Origin: Bacteroidales bacterium UBA1077
GTDB lineage: Bacteria > Bacteroidota > Bacteroidia > Bacteroidales > UBA932
Length of the DNA stretch: 34,916 bases
Assembly: GCA_002314195.1 (NCBI GenBank)
Contig: DCCQ01000044.1
Span: forward strand, 4,783-39,698
Direction: 5' to 3'
Part shown: piece by piece, positions 7,733 through 16,071 of the stretch
How the letters are laid out: each line of letters starts with the position of its first letter
Numbering within the stretch: position 1 is the first letter of the stretch
Position numbers and translations under genes: made by a program
The notes under the pieces: generated by a model
Database searches by the model: none
The model's input: only the letters and a program-made list of their open reading frames with translations
What the model was told of the DNA's origin: nothing

Positions 7733-10374
7733 AGCCCGAGTTCGTCCTTCATCGAGCGGAGAAGATCGAAGGCCTGAAGCGGGGTGATGTTGTTGAGGTC
7801 GACTCCCGAGAGTTTGTCTCGCAGGGATTCGAGCGTCGGGTCGTCCAGCTGGAAGAACGACAACTGAAGGCTGCCGTCGCTCTCAAGGGTGCCGGCCTTT
7901 GTCTGCACCGGCTTCTTGATCTCGCCCTTCTTTGCGCTTACAAGATGCTGCGAATCGTTCATCTCCAATGCCTTGAGAGTGTTCTCGGCGCTTTGGATCA
8001 CCTCTTTCGGCATCCCGGCCATTCTTGCGACGTGGATACCGAAGCTGTGTGCGGTTCCGCCCTCCTTGAGCTTGCGCAGGAAGATCACCTGAGTGCCGAC
8101 CTCCTTCACGGCTATGTGGAAGTTCCTGACCCTTGAATATATCTCTTCAAGGTCGTTAAGCTCGTGATAGTGAGTGGCGAAGAGCGTCTTTGCCCCGTGG
8201 CCATATTCATGAATGTATTCGACTATCGCCCGGGCTATCGACATTCCGTCGTAGGTTGAGGTGCCTCGGCCGATCTCGTCCAGAAGCACCAGTGAGCGCT
8301 CCGACAGGTTGTGCAGGATCATCGAGGTCTCCAGCATCTCGACCATGAAGGTTGACTCGCCACGGGATATGTTGTCGGTGGCCCCGACTCTTGTGAATAT
8401 CTTGTCGAAATACCCTATCCTGGCGCTGTCCGCCGGCACGAATGATCCGATCTGCGCCAGCAGGACAATCAAGGCCGTCTGCCTCAGCAAGGCCGACTTA
8501 CCGGCCATGTTCGGACCGGTCAGGATGATGATCTGCTGCTTCTTGTTGTCAAGGAATATGTCGTTGGGAACATATTCCTCACCAGCCGGCATCAAGGTCT
8601 CGATGACCGGGTGGCGGCCGGCCTTGATGTCAAGGGTCAGATCCTTGGTCATCTCTGGCCTGTTGTAGTGGTTGTCCTTGGCAAGCTGGGCGAATCCTGT
8701 CAGAACGTCCAGGCGGGCGATGATCCGGCAGTTGGTCTGGATGGCGGGGATGTTTCTCTGGATCTCTGCCACCAGATCCCCGTAAATCTTTGTCTCAAGG
8801 GCGTAGATGCGGTCTTCCGCGCTCAGAATCTTCTCTTCATATTCCTTGAGCTCCTGGGTGATGTAGCGTTCGGCGTTGACAAGCGTCTGCTTGCGGATCC
8901 ACTCCGGCGGAACGAGATCCTTGAAAGTGTTACGGACCTCGATGTAGTACCCGAAAACGTTGTTGTAACTGATTTTGAGCGAGGATATTCCCGTCCTTTC
9001 GGCCTCTGACTGCTGGAGCTTCAGAAGGTAGTCCTTCCCTCCTGAGGAGATGCTCCTCAATTCGTCAAGCTCGGCGTTGACTCCGGATGCGATGACCTCG
9101 CCTTTGCCCACCGCGGCGGCTGGCTCAGCGGTCATTGTAGCGGTGATCCTGCCAAGCAGTTTCGAGCAGTTTTTCATCTTGCCGATGAGCGAGTCCAACG
9201 CCTTGATTCCGTGATCTTTGCAGAGTGCGGCTATCGGCTCCGTCTGAGCCAGTCCACGCCCCAACTGCATCACCTCACGAGGTGCTATCCTGCCTGTGGC
9301 CGCCCTGGAGATGATCCTTTCAAGGTCTCCGATGTCGCCGATGTGTTCCTGGACCTTGTCAAGGTCGTCGCCGGCCTCAAGGAAGTGCTGCACGACATCG
9401 TAGCGGCTGTTCAGTTCCTTGATGTCCATTATCGGCATCGCCAGCCAGCCGCGCAGAAGCCTCGCTCCCATCGGGGAGGAGCATTTGTCGATGACGCTGA
9501 CCAATGAGACCCCCTCGCCGCCGACGGAGGAATTGAATATCTCCAAGTTCCTCATCGTGAACTTGTCCATCCACACGAATTTGTCCTCATCGATTCTGGA
9601 AATCGAGCAGATGTTCTTAAGTCCCGTGTGCTGGGTCTGCTCCAGATAGACCATCAGCGCTCCGGCAGAGCATATTCCCAAGGGAAATCCGTCCACGGCG
9701 AATCCTTTGAGTGACTCGACTCCGAACTGCTTCTTCAGCCTTTCTACCGCGGCGTCGTAGACGAACGCCCACTCCTCGATCGTGGTGATGTAGAGATTGT
9801 CCCCGTACTTTTCCTTGACACCTTTCTCGTAGCCCCTCTGGACCACAATCTCCTTAGGGTTCAGTGAGGCGATCAGGGTTCCGATGTAGTCCAGCGATCC
9901 TTGGGCGACCTGAAACGCTCCGGTGGAAACGTCCAGGAAAGCCGCTCCACATTGGCCCTTGTCAAACGTCAGTCCGGCCAGAAAGTTGTTCTCCTTCTGA
10001 TTCAGTAGCTGGTCGTTGAACGCCACGCCCGGGGTGACCAGCTCTGTGACTCCGCGCTTGACCAGTTTCTTGGCGAATTTCGGGTCTTCCAGCTGGTCGC
10101 AGACGGCCACCTTGTAGCCTGCCCGGACGAGTTTCGGAAGGTAGACGTCGATGGCGTGGTGCGGGAATCCGGCCATCTCGATGTAGCCCTTGTCCCCGTT
10201 GGATTTCTTGGTCTGGACGATGCCCAGAACCTTGCTGACCAGCACCGCGTCATCGGAATAAGACTCGTAAAAGTCTCCGACCCTGTAAAGCAGCACCGCC
10301 TCCGGATGCTGTGCCTTCACAGAGAAAAACTGTTTGATCAGCGGAGTGTCCTCCGGTGCCTTACCTTTCGCCAT
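7729..10374 (-). CDS. mutS: DNA mismatch repair protein MutS
   Basis: The 881-residue ATPase recognises mispairs and small loops and recruits MutL. The mismatch-reading F-x-E motif is at residues 35-37 (GDFYESY). Connector, lever and clamp domains follow. The ATPase has Walker A GPNMAGKS at 620-627, the conserved region GESTFMVEM, Walker B VLLDEIGRGTSTYDG at 696-710 and the ATHYHEL motif at 733-739. Length and domain order are those of housekeeping MutS1, not MutS2. The C-terminal tail (about 820-881) has the QLSFF and LDLNNITPLQA-like features of MutS1. It overlaps nhaA by 4 bp at the 3' end and lies downstream of the GNAT-domain gene, with a hairpin between them. Confidence 0.98.
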   Translation of the reverse strand: MAKGKAPEDTPLIKQFFSVKAQHPEAVLLYRVGDFYESYSDDAVLVSKVLGIVQTKKSNGDKGYIEMAGFPHHAIDVYLPKLVRAGYKVAVCDQLEDPKFAKKLVKRGVTELVTPGVAFNDQLLNQKENNFLAGLTFDKGQCGAAFLDVSTGAFQVAQGSLDYIGTLIASLNPKEIVVQRGYEKGVKEKYGDNLYITTIEEWAFVYDAAVERLKKQFGVESLKGFAVDGFPLGICSAGALMVYLEQTQHTGLKNICSISRIDEDKFVWMDKFTMRNLEIFNSSVGGEGVSLVSVIDKCSSPMGARLLRGWLAMPIMDIKELNSRYDVVQHFLEAGDDLDKVQEHIGDIGDLERIISRAATGRIAPREVMQLGRGLAQTEPIAALCKDHGIKALDSLIGKMKNCSKLLGRITATMTAEPAAAVGKGEVIASGVNAELDELRSISSGGKDYLLKLQQSEAERTGISSLKISYNNVFGYYIEVRNTFKDLVPPEWIRKQTLVNAERYITQELKEYEEKILSAEDRIYALETKIYGDLVAEIQRNIPAIQTNCRIIARLDVLTGFAQLAKDNHYNRPEMTKDLTLDIKAGRHPVIETLMPAGEEYVPNDIFLDNKKQQIIILTGPNMAGKSALLRQTALIVLLAQIGSFVPADSARIGYFDKIFTRVGATDNISRGESTFMVEMLETSMILHNLSERSLVLLDEIGRGTSTYDGMSIARAIVEYIHEYGHGAKTLFATHYHELNDLEEIYSRVRNFHIAVKEVGTQVIFLRKLKEGGTAHSFGIHVARMAGMPKEVIQSAENTLKALEMNDSQHLVSAKKGEIKKPVQTKAGTLESDGSLQLSFFQLDDPTLESLRDKLSGVDLNNITPLQAFDLLRSMKDELGL

Positions 10375-10466
10375 ATCAATGTTTTATGTTTGCCTAACAA
10401 TATAAACTCAGATGCCTCCTCCACCGAAGAGGCAAGATTACAAATTTACAAAAAACCAATGAATAT

Positions 10467-10484
10467 ACGGAAAGAGATTTCCGT
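10467..10484 (-). terminator. Terminator of the GNAT-domain gene
   Basis: ACGGAAA (10467-10473) and TTTCCGT (10478-10484) form a perfect 7-bp stem around GAGA. On the minus strand a T-rich tract follows, interrupted by a few other bases. It lies just after the stop codon at 10501, so it would separate this gene from mutS. Confidence 0.6.
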
Positions 10485-10500
10485 TTGCTATCTACGGCTG

Positions 10501-11682
10501 CTATACATCCAGCCGGAGTATGTCACGGGTGAGGCCGGTGTACTTGGTCTTGGTCTCGGCGACATGGAAACCTTGGGCGAGGAAGTTGCGCTCGCTCGGG
10601 ACGTTCTGCGGATCCACGGTGGCGACTATGTGTTTGACTCCCGTGCTTTTGGCCAGTTCGATGGACCAGCCGATGAACGTGCGCTGGAAACCTCTGCCAC
10701 GATATTCATTGTCCACAGCCACGGCGTCGAATGTGAACACCTCGGAAGGATTGAGGTGAAGGTCCGAGGCAAGGTTGCGCTCGCCGTCACGGTTGCTGAC
10801 GATGACGCTGAAAGCCGCCATCCCGCCTTCGGGAGAGAATATTCCCAAGACATAGTCAAGCTGCATGGACTCAATCAGTTCCTCTCGGCTGAGAGGGTAG
10901 AAGAGATTTTTGTTCTCCATGCCGTCAACCACTTTTCGCTGGAGATTCTCAACCGCGCTGAGGCTGTCGAATCCGAGCCTTTTCATCGTTAAACCGTCCG
11001 GGAGGGTGGAAAGGACTTTGTTATATTCAGAAGTCCCGTAGTCGAAGAGGTAAAGCCTGTTCTTCAGGTACTTCTCCGGGAACATGAACCGATGGCTCGG
11101 GACGTGCCTCTGCCAGCCGTTGGCGCCGCTGTTTTCCTTCTCGCGGTGCTGGATCCAGATCTTGTACAACTCGAAGACCTGCACATAGGAGGAAGAAGTC
11201 GGCAGGATGTAGTTCTCCTGGATGTACGGGTTATTCATGAAGAGGAAGAACCGGTAGCCGAACAGGTCGTCCAGATCGTCGATGCTGGCGATGTGGTGGC
11301 GGTAGAGAAGGTAGAGGTTCTCGAAGAAAGTGCAGTACTGTGCGACCTCCACGCTGGAGACATCCTTCCAGCGCTCGTAGCTGTAGTCTCCTTCGATCTC
11401 TCCGTTTTCAAGCACCTCGTAGACCTTCATAAGGCGGTCGCTGTCATGGAAGTAGTTGTTGAGGTTGATCAGCATCTCGCTGCAGGTGACCTCCGACCCG
11501 TTCTTCAGCTCGATGGCGATGAATATGGTGCCGATCAGAGTCGCGGCGAGCGAGAAAATCCCAACGGTCGCCTCCTCTCCCGTCCGGAACGTGTGCACGA
11601 TCAGCAGGCACAGCAACACCAGCAGAATCGACGCTATCACAATCAATATGGAAATGCTTGTTTTGTATTTTATCTTTTTCAT
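10501..11682 (-). CDS. Membrane-anchored protein with C-terminal GNAT acetyltransferase domain
   Basis: The 393-residue product has two N-terminal hydrophobic helices (about residues 9-30 and 39-57). A roughly 150-residue, aromatic-rich helical region follows (60-220) that I do not recognise. The C-terminal GNAT-like domain starts near residue 225. Its acetyl-CoA motif region reads VAVDNEYRGRGFQRTF (RGRGF at 328-332), followed by HIVATVDPQNVPSERNFLAQGF, a standard GNAT motif A/B layout. It probably acylates a small molecule or protein at the inner membrane, with the catalytic domain in the cytoplasm. ATG at 11682 (MKKIKYKTS) is preferred to the ATG at 11757 because the promoter lies between them. 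The substrate is unknown. Confidence 0.75.
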   Translation of the reverse strand: MKKIKYKTSISILIVIASILLVLLCLLIVHTFRTGEEATVGIFSLAATLIGTIFIAIELKNGSEVTCSEMLINLNNYFHDSDRLMKVYEVLENGEIEGDYSYERWKDVSSVEVAQYCTFFENLYLLYRHHIASIDDLDDLFGYRFFLFMNNPYIQENYILPTSSSYVQVFELYKIWIQHREKENSGANGWQRHVPSHRFMFPEKYLKNRLYLFDYGTSEYNKVLSTLPDGLTMKRLGFDSLSAVENLQRKVVDGMENKNLFYPLSREELIESMQLDYVLGIFSPEGGMAAFSVIVSNRDGERNLASDLHLNPSEVFTFDAVAVDNEYRGRGFQRTFIGWSIELAKSTGVKHIVATVDPQNVPSERNFLAQGFHVAETKTKYTGLTRDILRLDV

Positions 11683-11745
11683 GATGGATGAATATTTCAG
11701 TGTCACTTTTTTTGAGGTGCGAAGAGCATTGATGTCTTGTACCGA

Positions 11746-11777
11746 CAAATATAACAAAAAACGACTATCTTTGTAAA
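11746..11777 (-). promoter_or_regulatory. Promoter of the GNAT-domain gene
   Basis: On the minus strand, TTTA (complement of 11774-11777), 20 bp and TATATTTG (complement of 11746-11753) form a near-consensus promoter. It overlaps the -7 box of the divergent glycosyltransferase gene, so the two may compete. Confidence 0.65.
11766..11773 (+). promoter_or_regulatory. -7 box of the glycosyltransferase-yfhO operon
   Basis: TATCTTTG fits TAnnTTTG. The start codon at 11859 would give a leader of about 80 nt. It lies inside the divergent minus-strand promoter; no clear -33 box is seen. Confidence 0.5.
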
Positions 11778-11858
11778 CTTATGTAGTATGAGGTTATTAA
11801 TTGTGTGCCGAAGTTCCTTCATACACGCAAATTAAGATGATTCAAAATCAGAAGCGAC

Positions 11859-13190
11859 ATGAAAAGGGTGCTGATAGTGACATATTACTGGCCACCGTCC
11901 GGGGGGTCAGGAGTGCAGAGATGGGTCAAATTTGCAAAATACTTGCCTGCGATGGGTTGGCAGCCTGTCGTCTATACTCCGGAGAACCCTGAGTTGACGA
12001 CCATTGACAAAACCTTGGCTGCGGAGATCCCACCTGAAGTCGAGGTTGTCAAAAGGCCAATCTTTGAGCCTTACGGAATTTACAGGAGGCTGATGGGTGA
12101 GGGCAGCACGACTGATCTGAAGGCATTGACAGAGGCTAATGCTGGAAAGGATGAAGTCAATCCGATCAATGGCCAGAAGAAATCATGGAAACAGAAACTG
12201 TCTCTGTTCATCCGTGGCAACTTCTTTATTCCGGACCCTCGTGTCTTGTGGGTCCGCCCGTCTGTCCGTTTCCTGAAGAAATATCTTGTGGAGCATCCTG
12301 TTGATGCGATCATCACAACCGGTCCGCCTCAATCCATGCATCTCATTGGCTTGAGATTGTCTCGCGCCACCGGGATTCCTTGGCTCGCGGATTTTCGTGA
12401 TCCTTGGACGAAGATGTTTTATTTCAAACATTTGGAGTTGACTATCTGGGCAGCGAAGAAGCATCACAAACTTGAGAAAGCTGTTTTGGATGGAGCCACG
12501 GCTATTATTGCTGTCTCTCCATTGGTCCAGGATGAGTTCAAGTCTATGACCGACACACCGGTAGAATTGATTACCAACGGCTATGATGAAGAAGATTTCA
12601 AGAAGGATTTTGAACTGGATGAGAATTTCAACATCACCCACACTGGTCTTTTTGCCTCGGACGGCAATCCGGAGACTCTTTGGAAAGTTTTGGCCCAAAA
12701 GTGCCGGGAGGATGATGAGTTCAGAAGGTCATTGAGAATCAGATTGGTGGGCAAGACAGACAAACAGATCACGGACTCGATAGAGGCTGCCGGGCTTGAG
12801 GCGAATCTAAAGGACTTCGGCTACCAAAACCATGAGACAGCTGTCAGGGAACAACTGAATGCTTCTATTCTGATTCTTCCTCTCAGGAAGGAACCGGAGT
12901 ATAGGGCTGTTCTTCCCGGAAAGCTATTCGAGTACCTTGCCTCGCGCCGTCCGATTCTTGGGATCGGTCAGACAGACGGAGCAATGGCCAGAATTGTCAC
13001 TGAGACCGGCGCCGGAGTGGTTTATGACTGGGATGATGAGGAGAAGATCAAGGCATGGATTGACTTCTGTTGGGATGAGTTCAAGAATGATGATCTTCAT
13101 GATAACACATCAGATATTTCACAGTTCACACGCTGCAATCTTACTGCCAAGTTAGTAGGTCTGCTGAATCAAATTACTGAAAAACAATAA
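11859..13190 (+). CDS. Glycosyltransferase, GT4-like GT-B fold
   Basis: The 443-residue cytoplasmic protein begins RVLIVTYYWPPSGGSGVQRW, the N-terminal GT-B strand and glycine loop of family 4-type glycosyltransferases. It carries DFRDPW near residue 180, the linker ITNGYDEEDF, and a C-terminal nucleotide-sugar domain with LPLRKEPEYRAVLPGKLFEYLASRRPILGIG. The last segment holds the E-x(n)-E-like donor-binding region. A sugar-nucleotide donor and a lipid-linked or surface-glycan acceptor are expected, but neither can be named. The gene is 22 bp upstream of yfhO and both appear to be one operon. It contains no GAATAT hexamer, in contrast to the surrounding DNA. Confidence 0.85.
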   Translation: MKRVLIVTYYWPPSGGSGVQRWVKFAKYLPAMGWQPVVYTPENPELTTIDKTLAAEIPPEVEVVKRPIFEPYGIYRRLMGEGSTTDLKALTEANAGKDEVNPINGQKKSWKQKLSLFIRGNFFIPDPRVLWVRPSVRFLKKYLVEHPVDAIITTGPPQSMHLIGLRLSRATGIPWLADFRDPWTKMFYFKHLELTIWAAKKHHKLEKAVLDGATAIIAVSPLVQDEFKSMTDTPVELITNGYDEEDFKKDFELDENFNITHTGLFASDGNPETLWKVLAQKCREDDEFRRSLRIRLVGKTDKQITDSIEAAGLEANLKDFGYQNHETAVREQLNASILILPLRKEPEYRAVLPGKLFEYLASRRPILGIGQTDGAMARIVTETGAGVVYDWDDEEKIKAWIDFCWDEFKNDDLHDNTSDISQFTRCNLTAKLVGLLNQITEKQ

Positions 13191-13212
13191 TTTACTTGAA
13201 TATTCAGGAATC

Positions 13213-15945
13213 ATGGACAAAACTTTGATAAATAAGATAGCGGTTTATGTCGGGATTATGTTTCTCTTTCTGGTTCTGGCCTATGGTTTTGTGCCGGAGG
13301 TCCTGACCGGCAAGGTGGTCAACCAGAGCGACATCACCGGCTACAGAAGCATGTCGCAGGAGGCTGCGACATGGAACAAGGCACATCCGGACGATCCTAC
13401 TTACTGGACGGACTCCATGTTCGGAGGAATGCCGACGACCTCGTTCGCTCCTTCAAGTGACGGAGACTGGACTCAGCCGTTGTACAATCTTCTCATGAAG
13501 GGAAAGAGACCGGCCAACTGGTTGTTCATCTCCTTGCTGGGAGCCTTTCTCCTAATGCTTTCGCTGGGTGTGGACACGGTTCTGGCCATCGGAGGCGCGG
13601 TCGCGATCACATATTGCTCGTACAATTTCCAGATCATTCAGGTGGGACACAACACCAAGATGCAGGCGATAGCGTTCCTGCCTTGGGTGTTGGCCGCTGT
13701 GATATTCACTTACCGTTCTGCCCTTCGGCAGGCTCAGGGACCGAACCAATCGGCGGCAGCGCCTGTGGTCCGGCAAGGCTCACCAACCTTCGAAGCGATC
13801 AAAGGCTGGAAATCCTGGCTTCCGAAAACCTTGCTGGGAGCCGTCCTGTTCGGCTTCGCCCTGAGTTTCCAGATCAAGGCAAACCACCAGCAGATCACCT
13901 ACTATCTGGCTATAATGATTGTGATTTATGCGCTGTATGTTTTCATCAGGCTCATCTGCGACAAGGCTTTGCGGTCTGGCTTGGGCCGCTATTTCGCTGC
14001 CAGCGCGTTGCTACTGGTCATCGGCCTCGCCGGCATCGGCACCAACACCATCAAACTCGCCCCGCTTTATGAATATACCAAACACACGATGCGCGGCGGC
14101 TCGGAACTCTCTCATCCAGAGGGAGGGGAGATCAACAGCACAGGCCTCCAGCTGGACTACGCCACGGCTTGGTCCTATGGCTGGGAGGAACTGCCTAACC
14201 TGATGATTCCGAACTTCAACGGCGGATCTTCAGCGGGTTCAATCAACCCGGACAAGTCCGAGGTCGTCAAGCTGTTCAGACAGGCCGGACAGGGCAACGC
14301 CAACGAAATCGCCAAGTCCCTGCCTCTTTACTGGGGACCTCAGCCTTTCACCGCCGGCCCGATGTACATGGGCGCCATAACAGTTTTCCTCTTCATCCTC
14401 GGATTGTTCCTCTACAAAGGCAAGGAGAAGTGGTGGCTTCTGGCCGTGACGCTTGTGGCAGTCTTCCTTGGCCTGGGCAACCACATGATGTGGTTCACGA
14501 AACTGTTCTTCGACTACGCTCCGATGTACAGCAAGTTCAGGACTGTCTCCATGGCCTTGATTGTGTTGCAGTTCACATTGCCGATGCTCGGATTCATCAC
14601 CCTCGACAGAATCCTTAAGCGGGAATATTCAAAGAAAGAGTTTCTGAAGGCCGGCTGGATCGCGCTTGCGCTGACGGCGGGATTCTGTCTCCTCTGCGCA
14701 CTCGTTCCAAGTGTCGCAGGATCGTTCTCAGGAGGCTCCGACGCTCAGATGCAGGACATTATCGTGGATGCTTTGAAGACTGACAGAAAGCATATCCTCT
14801 CGGTCGACGCTCTTTGGTCGATGGTCTTGATAGTCATTACGTTCGGCTTGATCCTCTGGGCCTACAGCGTCCCTAAGAGCGCCCCGAAATCCTACGAAAG
14901 CGACCCTCACATCGGCAATGCCCGCAGGATGCAGGCGATGGTGGGAATATGCCTCCTTGTGTTTGTGAATATGTTCGCGGTCGGCAAGCGTTACCTCAAT
15001 TCTGACAGTTTCACAACCCCTCGCCGGTTCAACAATCAGTTCACGGCCAGACAGGTGGACAAGTTGATCCTTGAGGACAACTCTCCGTCTTACAGGGTTG
15101 TCGATCTGAGCGCCGACATATTCAATGACTCGTTCAATCCTTATTGGCATAAGTGCGTCGGAGGGTACAGTCCGGCGAAGCTCCAACGCTATCAGGATTT
15201 GATCGACCGCCACATTGTCAAGGAGCTGCAGAGCGTGGCGGCGAACACCGGCAGTGCAAAGACCATCGATGAATTTCAAAGTGGAATCAGGAATATCCAG
15301 GTGCTTTCAGCGCTGAACACCAAGTATTTCATCCTTGGCGCGGATATGCCGCCTGTTGAGAATCCGGAGGCTTTCGGACAGGCTTGGTTCGTGGATTCGT
15401 TCGTTTCTGCCGAGACCCCGGACGATGAGATCGCTCTGATCGATTCTGTGGATCTCAGACACACTGCCGTGATCGGAGCCGATTTCTCAGAGGCCCGCGC
15501 CGGTTTCGCGAACAGTTCCGCAGGCGATGCTGTAGGCGGTTCCGTAACGGAATCTGTTGAGGACTTAACTGAGAACTCTATTGGGGGCGCTGCTGAGGAA
15601 ACTGCCGATGCCTCAGACTTCATCCGGATGACCTCATACGCTCCGAACGAGCTTCGTTATCATTACAGCGCTTCAACAGCGCGCACGGTCATATTCAGTG
15701 AGATCTATTATCCGGACGGTTGGACCGCCACGGTTGATGGTGTTCCTCTGGATTTGTTCCGCGCCGACTGGATCTTCCGCGCCGCCAATCTTCCAGCTGG
15801 AGAGCGCGACATCGTGATGCGTTTCGAACCAAAGGTATATACCGTCAGTGTAAAAGCCTCCAGAGCCTCCTCACTGACCCTATTCATCCTTCTGGCCCTC
15901 TCACTTGCCGGTATCGCTGGCATCAAGACTCCATCCAGGCAATAG
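13213..15945 (+). CDS. YfhO family multi-span membrane protein (GT-C-like)
   Basis: This 910-residue protein has about a dozen membrane segments and a C-terminal soluble domain. The N-terminal luminal loop holds DITGYRSMSQEA and YWTDSMFGGMPTTS, hallmarks of Bacteroidota YfhO proteins. The C-terminal part ends with IYYPDGWTATVDG and LPAGERDIVMRFEP, also diagnostic of the family. YfhO proteins resemble GT-C glycosyltransferases and are implicated in lipoteichoic acid or glycolipid glycosylation in Firmicutes; the Bacteroidota role is not established. Two oddities stand out. A loop at about residues 169-198 (LRQAQGP...) is encoded by a dispersed DNA repeat. A Ser/Ala/Glu-rich stretch at about 757-803 looks like a low-complexity insertion. 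It is co-transcribed with the upstream glycosyltransferase. Confidence 0.88.
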   Translation: MDKTLINKIAVYVGIMFLFLVLAYGFVPEVLTGKVVNQSDITGYRSMSQEAATWNKAHPDDPTYWTDSMFGGMPTTSFAPSSDGDWTQPLYNLLMKGKRPANWLFISLLGAFLLMLSLGVDTVLAIGGAVAITYCSYNFQIIQVGHNTKMQAIAFLPWVLAAVIFTYRSALRQAQGPNQSAAAPVVRQGSPTFEAIKGWKSWLPKTLLGAVLFGFALSFQIKANHQQITYYLAIMIVIYALYVFIRLICDKALRSGLGRYFAASALLLVIGLAGIGTNTIKLAPLYEYTKHTMRGGSELSHPEGGEINSTGLQLDYATAWSYGWEELPNLMIPNFNGGSSAGSINPDKSEVVKLFRQAGQGNANEIAKSLPLYWGPQPFTAGPMYMGAITVFLFILGLFLYKGKEKWWLLAVTLVAVFLGLGNHMMWFTKLFFDYAPMYSKFRTVSMALIVLQFTLPMLGFITLDRILKREYSKKEFLKAGWIALALTAGFCLLCALVPSVAGSFSGGSDAQMQDIIVDALKTDRKHILSVDALWSMVLIVITFGLILWAYSVPKSAPKSYESDPHIGNARRMQAMVGICLLVFVNMFAVGKRYLNSDSFTTPRRFNNQFTARQVDKLILEDNSPSYRVVDLSADIFNDSFNPYWHKCVGGYSPAKLQRYQDLIDRHIVKELQSVAANTGSAKTIDEFQSGIRNIQVLSALNTKYFILGADMPPVENPEAFGQAWFVDSFVSAETPDDEIALIDSVDLRHTAVIGADFSEARAGFANSSAGDAVGGSVTESVEDLTENSIGGAAEETADASDFIRMTSYAPNELRYHYSASTARTVIFSEIYYPDGWTATVDGVPLDLFRADWIFRAANLPAGERDIVMRFEPKVYTVSVKASRASSLTLFILLALSLAGIAGIKTPSRQ
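13719..13788. repeat. Two tandem copies of the palindromic-repeat core inside yfhO
   Basis: The first copy, CTTCGGCAGGCTCAGGGACC, begins at 13723. It matches the reverse complement of the intergenic element at 3401-3424 with few differences. A diverged second copy (TCCGGCAAGGCTCACCAACC) begins at 13769. Both are in frame and encode LRQAQGP and VRQGSPT in a loop between membrane segments. Confidence 0.65.
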
Positions 15946-15954
15946 CGGCGTATA

Positions 15955-15991
15955 GGGGCCATTCCGGGTGCAAGACCATGGTCTCTGCCCC
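15955..15991 (+). terminator. Possible terminator after yfhO
   Basis: GGGGC (15955-15959) and GCCCC (15987-15991) could close a hairpin containing the palindrome AGACCATGGTCT. There is no T run, so the assignment is weak. Confidence 0.3.
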
Positions 15992-16071
15992 CGCTGTCCG
16001 TCATGGAAAATAACTTTCAATATCGGCATATATTTACTTCTTTTGTCAGCATATAACAGAAAATCAGAATC

